Below, piece by piece: positions 32,225 through 41,009 of a DNA stretch of 64,000 bases. The stretch lies in NCBI RefSeq assembly GCF_900168065.1, contig NZ_FUZZ01000002.1, positions 992,001 through 1,056,000 on the forward strand, written 5' to 3'. Position 1 is the stretch's first letter. Each line of letters starts with the position of its first letter. This DNA is from Chitinophaga ginsengisegetis. Its GTDB lineage: Bacteria > Bacteroidota > Bacteroidia > Chitinophagales > Chitinophagaceae. The position numbers were made by a program, and so were the translations under genes. The notes under the pieces are model-generated. The model was not told where the DNA came from. It ran no database searches and worked only from the letters and a program-made list of their open reading frames with translations.

Positions 32225-33352
32225 ATGGTTCCTATTCAGATGGTAGACTTGAAACGCCAGTATACGAAGATTAAATCACAGGTAGATGCAGCCATCGGCG
32301 AAGTGCTGGATAGTTCCGCTTTTATTAATGGTGACGCGGTTCAGAAGTTTAGCAGTGAATTGCAGTCGTACCTGAACGTAAAGCATGTGATTCCCTGTGC
32401 AAATGGTACGGATGCGCTTCAAATTGCCATGATGGCGCTCGGACTGGAACCAGGCGATGAAGTAATAACCCCCTCATTTACCTTTATAGCTACCGCAGAA
32501 GTAATCGCCTTGCTGCAACTGAAGCCCGTTTTTGTGGATGTAGATCCCCAGACATACTGCGTGGATGTAGCTGCCATAGAAAAAGCAATTACTCCTAAAA
32601 CCAAAGCCATAGTGCCGGTGCATTTGTACGGTCATGTAACGGATATGGAACCATTGATGGCATTAGCCGCAAAACATAAGCTGTATGTAATTGAGGACAA
32701 TGCCCAGGCTATTGGCGCTGATTATACTTTTAGTGACGGCACAAAGAAAAAGGCCGGCGCTATTGGTCATATTGGCTGTACCTCTTTCTTCCCATCCAAA
32801 AACCTGGGTTGCTATGGAGATGGCGGCGCAATTTTCACCAACGACGACGAGCTGGCGGCAAAAATCCGCATGGTAGCCAATCATGGGCAGTCGGCACGTT
32901 ATTATCATGATGTGGTAGGTTGCAACTCCCGTCTTGATTCCGTACAGGCAGCTGTATTACGCATTAAACTTCCATTACTGGATGAATATATTACGGCACG
33001 CCGTGCGGTGGCAGATGCTTATGATGCTGCATTTGCAGATATGCCACAGATAACAACACCTTATCGCGCTCCTTACAGTTATCATGTATTTCATCAGTAT
33101 ACGCTGCAGTTAGACGGCGCTGATAGAAACGAGCTGCAGAAATACCTGGCAGAAAAAGAAGTACCTGCCATGATCTATTATCCTGTTCCTGCCCACCGCC
33201 AGAAAATGTTCGAGCATTTCGGTGGCGCAGCCTTTAATCTCCCCGTAACCGATAGTCTCACCACAAAGGTGATTTCCTTGCCAATACACACTGAAATGGA
33301 TCCCGATCAGCTGGAGCATATTATCCAGTCAGTTAAATCATTTTTAAAATAA
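32225..33352 (+). CDS. DegT/DnrJ/EryC1/StrS family sugar aminotransferase
   Basis: This 375-residue PLP enzyme transfers an amino group from glutamate to a keto-sugar nucleotide. Motifs: IQMVDLKRQY at the start, CANGTDALQIAMMALGLEPGDEVI, VHLYGHVTDM, VIEDNAQAIG with the cofactor Asp, and SFFPSKNLGCYGDGG with the PLP lysine. Family members act on UDP- or dTDP-linked keto sugars. As first gene of a six-gene operon that makes UDP-glucuronate, UDP-xylose and dTDP-rhamnose intermediates, it could aminate a UDP-3-keto-glucuronate or the dTDP-4-keto intermediate; which one cannot be settled by eye. The next gene starts 9 bases on. Confidence 0.9.
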   Translation: MVPIQMVDLKRQYTKIKSQVDAAIGEVLDSSAFINGDAVQKFSSELQSYLNVKHVIPCANGTDALQIAMMALGLEPGDEVITPSFTFIATAEVIALLQLKPVFVDVDPQTYCVDVAAIEKAITPKTKAIVPVHLYGHVTDMEPLMALAAKHKLYVIEDNAQAIGADYTFSDGTKKKAGAIGHIGCTSFFPSKNLGCYGDGGAIFTNDDELAAKIRMVANHGQSARYYHDVVGCNSRLDSVQAAVLRIKLPLLDEYITARRAVADAYDAAFADMPQITTPYRAPYSYHVFHQYTLQLDGADRNELQKYLAEKEVPAMIYYPVPAHRQKMFEHFGGAAFNLPVTDSLTTKVISLPIHTEMDPDQLEHIIQSVKSFLK

Positions 33353-33361
33353 TTACCCCGC

Positions 33362-34675
33362 ATGAAAATTACAGTAGTAGGAACTGGTTATGTAGGTCTT
33401 GTAACCGGGACATGTTTTGCCGAAACAGGAAATGACGTCACTTGTGTAGACATTGACGCCAACAAAGTAAAAAAGCTTTCTTCAGGTCAGATTACTATTT
33501 ATGAGCCTGGGCTGGAAAAACTATTTGAACGCAATCTCAAGGAGGAACGTTTGTTCTTTACAACCAGCCTGGAAGAAGGTATTAAAGATGCCGAAGTAAT
33601 CTTCCTGGCATTGCCTACCCCGCCGGGAGCAGACGGAGCTGCAGACCTTTCCTTTGTGCTGAACGTAGCAGCCCACCTGGGTAAAATTATGACAGACTAC
33701 AAGGTAATTGTAGACAAAAGCACCGTACCGGTGGGTACTGCGGAAAAAGTAACCGCCGCCATCGCGCAAAATTGCAAAACCCCGTTTGATGTGGTTTCCA
33801 ACCCTGAATTTTTGCGTGAAGGCGTGGCTGTAGATGACTTCATGAAACCAGACAGAGTTGTAATTGGTACCATGTCTGAAAGAGCGCGCAAAGTAATGGG
33901 AGAACTGTACGCTCCTTTTGTAAGACAAGGAAATCCTATCCTGTTCATGGATGAAAAATCAGCGGAGCTTACCAAGTACGCCGCCAATTCCTTCCTGGCT
34001 ACAAAAATTTCCTTCATGAATGAAATTGCAGTGCTATGTGAAAAACTCGGTGCAGATGTGGATATGGTACGCAAGGGTATTGGTAGTGATGACCGTATTG
34101 GCAAGCGTTTTCTTTTCCCCGGCATCGGCTACGGCGGCAGCTGTTTCCCGAAAGACGTACAGGCATTGGTAAAATCATCCCAGGATGCACAGTATGAATT
34201 TAAGATACTGAATGCCGTAATGGATGTAAATGAGAATCAGAAACTGTTCCTTCTCCCGAAAATAAAAAGTTTCTTTAAAAACGATCTGAAGGGCAAACAC
34301 TTTGCACTGTGGGGCCTTGCCTTCAAACCTAATACAGATGATATCCGGGAAGCGCCGGCATTGTACATCATTGAAGCACTGCTGGCCGAAGGCGCTACTG
34401 TAAGCGTTTTTGATCCGGAAGCTATGGCAAATGTAAAGCAGGTAGTGGGAGATAAAATTATTTACGCCGAGCATCAATATACCTGCCTGGAAAACGCAGA
34501 TGCCCTGATCATTGCTACTGAATGGAGCGTATTCAGGACTCCTGACTTTCATAAAATTTCAGCCAGTCTTAAAAATCAGGCTATTTTTGACGGCAGAAAT
34601 CTCTTTGAAGTGTCCCGCATGAAAGAACTTGGCTATCATTATGAAAGTGTAGGGCGTATACCAGCAATATTGTAA
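33362..34675 (+). CDS. ugd: UDP-glucose 6-dehydrogenase
   Basis: This 437-residue enzyme oxidises UDP-glucose to UDP-glucuronate with two NAD. The N-terminal GTGYVGLVTGTCFAETGN is the NAD-binding fold, VDKSTVPVGTAEKV and NPEFLREGVAVDDFMKPDRVVIG are hallmark stretches, and GIGYGGSCFPKDVQAL contains the catalytic cysteine. WGLAFKPNTDDIREAPA marks the UDP-binding C-terminal domain. Its product is the substrate of the next gene, which follows after 17 bases. Confidence 0.96.
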   Translation: MKITVVGTGYVGLVTGTCFAETGNDVTCVDIDANKVKKLSSGQITIYEPGLEKLFERNLKEERLFFTTSLEEGIKDAEVIFLALPTPPGADGAADLSFVLNVAAHLGKIMTDYKVIVDKSTVPVGTAEKVTAAIAQNCKTPFDVVSNPEFLREGVAVDDFMKPDRVVIGTMSERARKVMGELYAPFVRQGNPILFMDEKSAELTKYAANSFLATKISFMNEIAVLCEKLGADVDMVRKGIGSDDRIGKRFLFPGIGYGGSCFPKDVQALVKSSQDAQYEFKILNAVMDVNENQKLFLLPKIKSFFKNDLKGKHFALWGLAFKPNTDDIREAPALYIIEALLAEGATVSVFDPEAMANVKQVVGDKIIYAEHQYTCLENADALIIATEWSVFRTPDFHKISASLKNQAIFDGRNLFEVSRMKELGYHYESVGRIPAIL

Positions 34676-34692
34676 CTATTTATAACAACAAC

Positions 34693-35637
34693 ATGGAAAA
34701 GAAAAAAATACTTATTGCCGGTGCTGCCGGATTTCTTGGCTCCCACCTTTGCGATCGCTTTATAAAAGAAGGCTTTCATGTAATTGGCATGGACAACCTC
34801 CTTACCGGCAATATCAAAAATATCGAACATCTTTTTCCTTTGCCGGAATTTGAATACTATCACCACGATGTTACCAAGTTTGTACATATTCCGGGAAAGC
34901 TGGACTACATATTGAACTTTGCCTCTCCGGCCAGTCCGATCGATTACCTGAAGATGCCTATCCAGACACTGAAAGTAGGATCACTGGGAACGCATAACCT
35001 GCTGGGACTGGCAAAGGAAAAAAAGGCGCGTATCCTCGTAGCTTCCACATCTGAAGTGTATGGCGATCCAAACGTGCATCCGCAACCGGAAGAATACTGG
35101 GGAAATGTAAATCCAGTTGGCCCCAGGGGAGTATATGACGAAGCCAAAAGGTTCCTCGAATCTATTACGATGGCTTATCATAATTTCCACGGCGTAGAAA
35201 CACGTATCATCCGTATCTTCAATACTTACGGTCCACGTATGCGACTCAATGACGGCCGTGCACTGCCCGCATTCATGAGCCAGGCGCTGAATGGCCAGGA
35301 CCTCACGGTATTTGGTGATGGCAGCCAGACCCGTTCATTTTGTTATGTCGATGACCTGGTAGAAGGCATTTATCGTTTATTGTTAAGCGATTACCACCTG
35401 CCTGTTAACATCGGTAATCCGCAGGAAATCACACTGAACCAGTTTGCAGAAGAAATTATCGCGTTAACGGGTTCAAAGCAAAAAATTGTTTATCATCCGT
35501 TACCAAAAGATGATCCGAAACAACGTCAGCCTGATATTACCAAAGCCCGGACCCTGTTGGGTTGGGAGCCGAAAGTAGGCAGACAGGAAGGGTTAAAGAT
35601 CACTTATGAATATTTTAAAGAAGCCTTATTAAAATAA
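34693..35637 (+). CDS. UDP-glucuronate decarboxylase (UDP-xylose synthase)
   Basis: This 314-residue extended SDR enzyme converts UDP-glucuronate to UDP-xylose. The Rossmann motif is GAAGFLGSHLCDRF; the UXS-type run NFASPASPIDYLKMPIQTLKVGS and the catalytic Ser/Tyr-x-x-x-Lys pair (ASTSEVYGDP, GVYDEAKRF) match this subfamily, as does RIFNTYGPRM. It directly follows ugd, so the pair makes UDP-xylose from UDP-glucose. The soluble length is that of the short UXS form without membrane anchor. rfbB follows after 14 bases. Confidence 0.93.
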   Translation: MEKKKILIAGAAGFLGSHLCDRFIKEGFHVIGMDNLLTGNIKNIEHLFPLPEFEYYHHDVTKFVHIPGKLDYILNFASPASPIDYLKMPIQTLKVGSLGTHNLLGLAKEKKARILVASTSEVYGDPNVHPQPEEYWGNVNPVGPRGVYDEAKRFLESITMAYHNFHGVETRIIRIFNTYGPRMRLNDGRALPAFMSQALNGQDLTVFGDGSQTRSFCYVDDLVEGIYRLLLSDYHLPVNIGNPQEITLNQFAEEIIALTGSKQKIVYHPLPKDDPKQRQPDITKARTLLGWEPKVGRQEGLKITYEYFKEALLK

Positions 35638-35651
35638 AACTTTTCTCAGGA

Positions 35652-36707
35652 ATGAAGCGAAAACTATTAATTACAGGCGGCGCCGGGTTTATTGGTTCAC
35701 ATGTGGTACGGCTATTTGTCAATAAGTATCCCGATTACCAGATCGTAAACCTCGATGCCCTGACGTATGCCGGTAACCTGGAAAATCTGACAGATGTAAA
35801 AGATAAACCGAATTACATTTTTGAGAAAGGTGATATCACGGAAGAATCCTTTGTTGATGCACTTTTTGCGAAATATCAGTTCGACGGCGTTATTCACCTG
35901 GCTGCAGAAAGCCATGTAGACCGCTCCATTATGGACCCGCTGGCATTTATCAAAACAAATGTATTGGGTACTGCAGTATTGCTGAACAATGCGCGGAAAC
36001 ACTGGAAAGATGATATGAACGGGAAGCTTTTCTATCATGTATCTACTGATGAAGTATACGGATCACTGGGAGATGAAGGATTTTTCCTTGAAACCACCGC
36101 CTATGATCCTCGTTCGCCCTACTCCGCTTCAAAGGCCAGTTCGGATCATTTTGTAATGGCTTATTATCATACCTATCACTTACCTGCTGTTATATCCAAT
36201 TGTTCCAATAACTACGGTTCTCATCATTTCCCTGAAAAGCTGATACCACTGGCTATTCACAATATCAAAAATAGTAAGCCGGTACCTGTTTACGGAAAGG
36301 GTGAAAATATACGCGACTGGTTATATGTAAACGACCACGCACGCGCAATTGACACCATTTTCCATCATGGAAAAGTAGGTGAAACCTACAATGTAGGCGG
36401 ATTCAATGAGTGGAAAAATATTGACCTGATTCAGTTACTGTGTAAAATCATGGATAAGAAACTGGGCCGTCCCGAAGGTACTTCTGCCCAGCTGATCACT
36501 TTTGTAAAAGACAGGGCCGGACATGATCTCCGCTACGCTATTGATGCTACCAAGCTCAATAAAGAACTGGGTTGGGAACCCTCTCTCCAGTTTGAAGAAG
36601 GGCTGGAAAAAACGGTTGACTGGTACCTGGCAAATGAAACCTGGCTCAACAACGTTACCAGCGGAAACTATCAACAATATTATAACGAACAATATCAAAA
36701 AAGATAG
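35652..36707 (+). CDS. rfbB: dTDP-glucose 4,6-dehydratase
   Basis: This 351-residue extended SDR enzyme makes dTDP-4-keto-6-deoxyglucose, the second step to dTDP-L-rhamnose. It starts KLLITGGAGFIGSHVVR, then HLAAESHVDRSI, STDEVYGSLG, PYSASKASSDH with the catalytic Tyr and Lys, SNNYGSHHFPEKLIPL, and a C-terminal KDRAGHDLRYAIDATKL. It sits between the UDP-xylose gene and rfbC. rfbA, the glucose-1-phosphate thymidylyltransferase that makes its substrate, is absent from the window. Confidence 0.96.
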   Translation: MKRKLLITGGAGFIGSHVVRLFVNKYPDYQIVNLDALTYAGNLENLTDVKDKPNYIFEKGDITEESFVDALFAKYQFDGVIHLAAESHVDRSIMDPLAFIKTNVLGTAVLLNNARKHWKDDMNGKLFYHVSTDEVYGSLGDEGFFLETTAYDPRSPYSASKASSDHFVMAYYHTYHLPAVISNCSNNYGSHHFPEKLIPLAIHNIKNSKPVPVYGKGENIRDWLYVNDHARAIDTIFHHGKVGETYNVGGFNEWKNIDLIQLLCKIMDKKLGRPEGTSAQLITFVKDRAGHDLRYAIDATKLNKELGWEPSLQFEEGLEKTVDWYLANETWLNNVTSGNYQQYYNEQYQKR

Positions 36708-36714
36708 CGATGAA

Positions 36715-36736
36715 CGGTTGGCTTTTAAGCCGACCG
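36715..36736 (+). other. Hairpin between rfbB and rfbC
   Basis: CGGTTGGCTT (36715-36724) pairs with AAGCCGACCG (36727-36736) with one G:T pair, in the 53-base gap between the two genes. No T-run follows, so it may stabilise or process the operon transcript rather than end it. Confidence 0.35.
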
Positions 36737-36760
36737 CTCACAGCTTATAGTTTATTACAC

Positions 36761-37321
36761 ATGCCTTTTCAACAAACCGGAATACCCGATCTGTTAATTT
36801 ACGAGCCAAAAGTTTTTGGCGATCATCGTGGTTATTTTTTCGAAAGCTATAACGCCAGCACCTTCAGCGCGGAAGGTATTGAGTACAAATTTGTACAGGA
36901 CAACCAGGCACGTTCTACCTATGGTGTGCTACGCGGACTGCATTATCAACTGGAACCTTATGCCCAAACGAAACTGGTACGGGTACTGGAAGGAAGCATT
37001 ATTGATGCCGTAGTAGACATCCGCAAAGGCTCTCCTACTTACGGGAAATCTTTTGCAATTGAATTAAGCGCCAGCAATAAATTGCAGCTACTGGTGCCTA
37101 AAGGATTTGCGCATGGCTATGCAGTGATCAGTGAAACAGCAGAAGTAATGTACAAATGTGATAACTTCTACCATAAAGGCAGCGAAGGGGGTATCATCTA
37201 TAACGATCCCGCCCTGGGCATCGACTGGGGCATCAACCTGGATGATGCGGTAGTTTCAGACAAAGACCTGATCCTGCCCACACTTGCAGAGATTCAACAT
37301 AATTTTATTTTTAACAGCTGA
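36761..37321 (+). CDS. rfbC: dTDP-4-dehydrorhamnose 3,5-epimerase
   Basis: This 186-residue cupin enzyme epimerises C3 and C5 of the keto sugar, the third step to dTDP-rhamnose. The start MPFQQTGIPDLLIYEPKVFGDHRGYFFESYN fits the family beginning (shown in part), with GVLRGLHYQ carrying the catalytic His, and LLVPKGFAHGY following. An in-frame ATG at 36710 would add 17 residues that have no family support and run through a hairpin, so the ATG at 36761 is used. rfbD follows after 9 bases. Confidence 0.95.
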   Translation: MPFQQTGIPDLLIYEPKVFGDHRGYFFESYNASTFSAEGIEYKFVQDNQARSTYGVLRGLHYQLEPYAQTKLVRVLEGSIIDAVVDIRKGSPTYGKSFAIELSASNKLQLLVPKGFAHGYAVISETAEVMYKCDNFYHKGSEGGIIYNDPALGIDWGINLDDAVVSDKDLILPTLAEIQHNFIFNS

Positions 37322-37330
37322 TCATTTGCT

Positions 37331-38197
37331 ATGAAGAATATTCTTGTTACCGGCGGAAACGGCCAATTAGGACAAGCCCTGCAAAAAGTGGCAGGCGATT
37401 ATCCGCAATTCAACCTGTTATATACCGATTACCAGGACCTGGATATCACTGACGCGGATGCCCTGGCAGCTTATTTTTCCGCTCAGCAGATCGACGCCTG
37501 TATCAACTGTGCCGCCTATACAGCCGTAGATAAAGCAGAAGAAGATGAAGACAAAGCGTTTCTGCTGAATTTCCAGGCAGTATTAAGCCTGGCGGAAATA
37601 TGCGCCCAGCATAATGCCCAGCTGCTGCATATTTCCACGGATTACGTATTCAGCGGAAAACAAAATGTACCTTATAAAGAAACCGACGAAACTGATCCGG
37701 AAAGCATCTACGGCGCTTCCAAAGTGCGTGGTGAAGCCGCTGCTGCCGGTTATAACCCGGACACTATTATACTCCGCACCTCCTGGCTCTACTCCGAATT
37801 CGCAGTTAACTTTGTTAAAAGAATGCAGCAGCTGATGCAGGAAAAACAGGAACTGAATGTTGTTTTTGATCAAACCGGCACTCCTACTTATGCAGGCGAC
37901 CTGGCAAAAACGATCCTGGATGTATTGCAGTATAAATCTGCCAATCCGGATGCAGCCATCGGCGGCGTATATCATTACAGCAACGAGGGTGTGACCAGCT
38001 GGTTCGACTTTGCAGTGACCATTAAAGAAATGACCAACGCCACTACTGCCATATACCCCGTTACTTCCGATAAATATAAAACGGCCGCTAAACGCCCGGC
38101 ATACAGCGTATTAAACAAGGAAAAAATCAAAAGCACTTTTGGCATTACTATCCCCTATTGGAGAGACAGTCTGGCCAAATGCCTCAAGAACATCTAA
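37331..38197 (+). CDS. rfbD: dTDP-4-dehydrorhamnose reductase
   Basis: This 288-residue SDR enzyme makes dTDP-L-rhamnose with NAD(P)H. The start NILVTGGNGQLGQALQK gives the dinucleotide fold, INCAAYTAVDKAEEDEDKAF and HISTDYVFSG match RfbD, and SIYGASKVRGE holds the Tyr-x-x-x-Lys pair. TDQTGTPTY-like FDQTGTPTYAGDLAK is also conserved. It is the last gene of the operon; its stop codon abuts the left arm of the inverted-repeat island at 38198. Confidence 0.95.
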   Translation: MKNILVTGGNGQLGQALQKVAGDYPQFNLLYTDYQDLDITDADALAAYFSAQQIDACINCAAYTAVDKAEEDEDKAFLLNFQAVLSLAEICAQHNAQLLHISTDYVFSGKQNVPYKETDETDPESIYGASKVRGEAAAAGYNPDTIILRTSWLYSEFAVNFVKRMQQLMQEKQELNVVFDQTGTPTYAGDLAKTILDVLQYKSANPDAAIGGVYHYSNEGVTSWFDFAVTIKEMTNATTAIYPVTSDKYKTAAKRPAYSVLNKEKIKSTFGITIPYWRDSLAKCLKNI

Positions 38198-38306
38198 GCG
38201 GAGGTTATCTTTCTCAGGATTACCCTGATTTTACAGATTAGCTTTTTGTGACTTGGGAGATTGGAGTGGATGCTTAAAGATTGACTGGGGGATGCTTCAT
38301 TTATAC

Positions 38307-38350
38307 TTAGCAGATGCTTTGCAGATACTTAGCAGATGCTTAGCAGATGC
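38307..38350 (+). repeat. Tandem repeat, 4 x 11 bp
   Basis: Four units of TTAGCAGATGC lie head to tail (38307, 38318, 38329, 38340); the second unit reads TTTGCAGATAC, the others are exact. A second 11-bp tandem repeat, GGAGGGGACGT twice, follows at 38371-38392. Confidence 0.85.
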
Positions 38351-38370
38351 TTAATACATGGAGATTCCCC

Positions 38371-38392
38371 GGAGGGGACGTGGAGGGGACGT
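38371..38392 (+). repeat. Tandem repeat, 2 x 11 bp
   Basis: GGAGGGGACGT is repeated exactly twice, 20 bases after the TTAGCAGATGC array and with the same 11-bp unit length. Confidence 0.8.
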
Positions 38393-38785
38393 GGACTTGA
38401 TCATGAAACCCTTTACTACAGAGCATTACAGGCGAAAACACACAGGGTGTTTATGCGGGCACTGCCATATAAAACTGACATCCTGGCAAAAATAAGTGAG
38501 CGGTATTCAATAAATCATTGCCGTTAAATGCCGCTCACCCTTTTTAATTATTTTAGGGATGGCGATGATAAAAGCCTTTTAACTTCACTGAATTTTCCGG
38601 AAATCATACAAAAAACGAAAATAAACCAATTCTCCAGAGAAAATATCAATACCCGGATTAAAATCTCACCAATGCACTAATCTTCTCAAATCCCTCCATA
38701 ATCACAAAAGTTAATCAGTAAAATCAGGGTAATCCTGAGAAAGACAACCTCCGCGAAAATCACAAAAAGTAATCAGGGGCTCTTT

Positions 38786-39481
38786 TTATTTCTTCAGCGC
38801 TGTGATCATTGTTCCTCCCATGTCTTTTCCATCTTTACTGGAGGAGGTTTTCACCGGTCCGAAATCAGGGGCAAACCATTCTATGGCACTGAACTTCATC
38901 GGAATCCCCTGCCCCATCATTTTCATCTCAAAATTAATATCATAAGCAATTTTGAAGCAATCCCAGCTGCCTGCGGGTGTGGTTACCTTTTCCTTTCCGA
39001 GCACTTTTCTATTGCTGATCACATAACTGATACCCATCTCCATTCCTTTCACATTACCGTTCATTTCAAAGGTACCACCTGGTAGTTCTTGTCCGGCGTG
39101 CATTCCGGAGGGATAATCAAGAAAAGAGGCGTTGGTTTTGCCTTCCATTTTCATGTCTTTCATCTGAGGCATCGAGGGAACGCTCATCTTCATGTCTATG
39201 GCTACGCCGTTTCCACTGCATTTAAATTGCCCGGTGCCGGAGGTTACCTGCTTATTGCTTTTATCGTAAAAAGTATTGGTAAAGTCAGACACGGTGCCAG
39301 CCCCATCTTTGCGCACATTTGTGACCTTGTAAATGGTTTTCCCGCTGGCCACGCCTTTCGCATCCAGGATGGTCATTTCAATTTCCGCGTTGTTAAGCAG
39401 GTAATAGTACCCTTTGCAATCCTGCGCCAGTACCGGTATCGCAAAACATAGTGCCACTAAAAAAACGAGTGCTTTTTTCAT
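38786..39481 (-). CDS. Secreted protein of the DUF3108/TapB-like type
   Basis: This 231-residue protein has a signal peptide (MKKALVFLVALCFAIPVLAQ) and then a Met- and Lys-rich beta-strand pattern: CKGYYYLLNNAEIEMT, SGKTIYKVTNVRKDG, GVAIDMKMSVPS, and a late SWDCFKIAYDINFEM...WFAPDFGPVK. That outline matches periplasmic TapB/DUF3108-like proteins, often lipocalin-like; the assignment is by pattern, so moderate. Function is unknown. It is divergent from tyrS and stands alone. Confidence 0.75.
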   Translation of the reverse strand: MKKALVFLVALCFAIPVLAQDCKGYYYLLNNAEIEMTILDAKGVASGKTIYKVTNVRKDGAGTVSDFTNTFYDKSNKQVTSGTGQFKCSGNGVAIDMKMSVPSMPQMKDMKMEGKTNASFLDYPSGMHAGQELPGGTFEMNGNVKGMEMGISYVISNRKVLGKEKVTTPAGSWDCFKIAYDINFEMKMMGQGIPMKFSAIEWFAPDFGPVKTSSSKDGKDMGGTMITALKK

Positions 39482-39631
39482 AATATTTTGTTTGGGGTAA
39501 GAAAGAATATGATCACATCTGTATCTCTAACCGGCAGCAGGTGCAAACGGCCGGTCTTCTTTATAAATTTACATAGATATTTGTAATACCAGCCGGAATC
39601 CTTAAAATGGGCGAATCCTGCGAATTTTATG

Positions 39632-39639
39632 TAGGTTTG
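39632..39639 (+). promoter_or_regulatory. -7 element of tyrS
   Basis: TAGGTTTG matches TAnnTTTG and lies 20 bases before the tyrS ATG. Confidence 0.5.
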
Positions 39640-39659
39640 CAAAAATTGTTATTAAAATC

Positions 39660-40943
39660 ATGAATCTGATAGAAGAACTGCGCTGGCGGGGTATGCTACA
39701 GGATATGATGCCTGGCACAGAAGAGCAACTGAAAAAGGAAATGACCACTGCTTATATTGGTTTTGATCCCACCGCAGAGTCGTTACACATCGGTAGCCTG
39801 GTACCCATCCTGTTACTGGTGCACCTGCAAAAGGCAGGACATAAACCCCTGGCGCTGGTGGGCGGCGCTACCGGCATGGTAGGCGACCCCTCCTTTAAAG
39901 CGGAAGAAAGGAAAATGCTGGACCTGGATACCCTGCAGAAGAATGTAGCCGGTATCAGAGCCCAGCTGGAACGCTTCCTCGACTTTGATCCTGCCAAGCC
40001 AAACGCAGCTGAGATGGTGAATAACTTCGACTGGTTCCAACATATTTCCTTCCTCGATTTTATTCGTGATACCGGTAAACACATCACCGTTAACTATATG
40101 ATGGCCAAAGATTCCGTTAAGAAAAGGATCGAAGGCGACAACGGGATGTCATTCACTGAATTTACCTACCAACTGATACAGGGTTACGATTTCTATCATT
40201 TGTATACTGTTAAAAACTGTAAACTGCAGATGGGTGGCTCAGATCAGTGGGGTAATATTGTTACCGGTACAGAACTGATCCGCCGTAAAGCTGGTGGTGA
40301 GGCATTCGCATTTACCTGCCCGCTCATAAAAAAAGCAGATGGCACTAAATTCGGTAAAACAGAACAGGGAACGGTATGGCTGGATTCCAGGCGGACTTCT
40401 CCTTATATGTTCTACCAGTTCTGGCTGAATACTACAGACGTAGATGCAGAAAGCTATATTAAGATATTTACTTTCATGGAACAACCGGAAGTAGATGAAC
40501 TGATTGCCAAACACCGCGAGGCACCACACTTACGCCAGTTACAACAAAGGCTTGCAAAAGAAGTCACTATTTTTATACACGGAGAAGAAAGCTATGAATT
40601 TGCAGTAAAAGCTTCTTCCCTGCTTTTCAGCAACGATACTGCTGAACTGCTGGTATCTCTCACAGAAGAGCAACTCCTCGATGTAATGGACGGTGTACCA
40701 CAATTTGAGGTAGCTAAAGCCGACCTCGAAACCGGGAAAGATGTAGTAAGCCTGCTGGCGGAAACCGGTATTTTCCCCAGTAAGGGAGAAGCCCGCAAAA
40801 CAGTGCAGGGCGGCGGCGTGAGTATGAATAAAAATAAAATAGAAGGTATAGAAACCGTTATCAATACCAATGCTTTGCTGCGTGATAAGTATATTCTCTT
40901 TCAGAAAGGAAAGAAGAACTATTATCTCGTAAAAGCAGTATAA
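39660..40943 (+). CDS. tyrS: Tyrosine-tRNA ligase
   Basis: This 427-residue class I synthetase charges tRNA-Tyr. The HIGH-type motif is ESLHIGSLVP, the KMSKS-type motif reads KFGKT in KKADGTKFGKTEQG, and QGYDFYHLY plus QMGGSDQWGNIVTG are the tyrosine-pocket stretches. The C-terminal S4 RNA-binding domain (SKGEARKTVQGGGVSMNKNK) is present. Length is normal for the bacterial TyrS. Single-gene unit with promoter and a strong terminator. Confidence 0.97.
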   Translation: MNLIEELRWRGMLQDMMPGTEEQLKKEMTTAYIGFDPTAESLHIGSLVPILLLVHLQKAGHKPLALVGGATGMVGDPSFKAEERKMLDLDTLQKNVAGIRAQLERFLDFDPAKPNAAEMVNNFDWFQHISFLDFIRDTGKHITVNYMMAKDSVKKRIEGDNGMSFTEFTYQLIQGYDFYHLYTVKNCKLQMGGSDQWGNIVTGTELIRRKAGGEAFAFTCPLIKKADGTKFGKTEQGTVWLDSRRTSPYMFYQFWLNTTDVDAESYIKIFTFMEQPEVDELIAKHREAPHLRQLQQRLAKEVTIFIHGEESYEFAVKASSLLFSNDTAELLVSLTEEQLLDVMDGVPQFEVAKADLETGKDVVSLLAETGIFPSKGEARKTVQGGGVSMNKNKIEGIETVINTNALLRDKYILFQKGKKNYYLVKAV

Positions 40944-40950
40944 AATTAGG

Positions 40951-41000
40951 CTTATAGAAAAGAAGGGCTGGTATTGATACCAGCCCTTCTTTTCTATAAG
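40951..41000. terminator. Bidirectional terminator between tyrS and the amidohydrolases
   Basis: Two perfectly complementary 24-base arms (40951-40974 and 40977-41000) surround a TG pair, the longest perfect palindrome I noticed in the window. It serves two convergent transcripts. Confidence 0.9.
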
Positions 41001-41009
41001 CCATTCCTG

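Larger units (their letters stand above)
38198..38754. repeat. Non-coding island bounded by a 53-bp inverted repeat
   Basis: The left arm (38198-38250) and the right arm (38703-38754) are near-perfect inverted repeats: about 49 of 53 positions match, with one gap and three substitutions. Each arm contains a small hairpin around TCAGGATTACCCTGA. Between them I see no gene: a 63-codon frame at 38336-38527 has no coding character. The interior has 11-bp tandem repeats. No target-site duplication is visible. It resembles a MITE or a pair of REP-like intergenic repeats. Confidence 0.75.

Noticed and set aside
38307..38350. Possible CRISPR array
   Set aside because: The units are 11 bp and directly adjacent without spacers, so they are simple tandem repeats.
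38336..38527. 63-codon frame inside the inverted-repeat island
   Set aside because: No recognisable pattern; it is made of tandem-repeat sequence.
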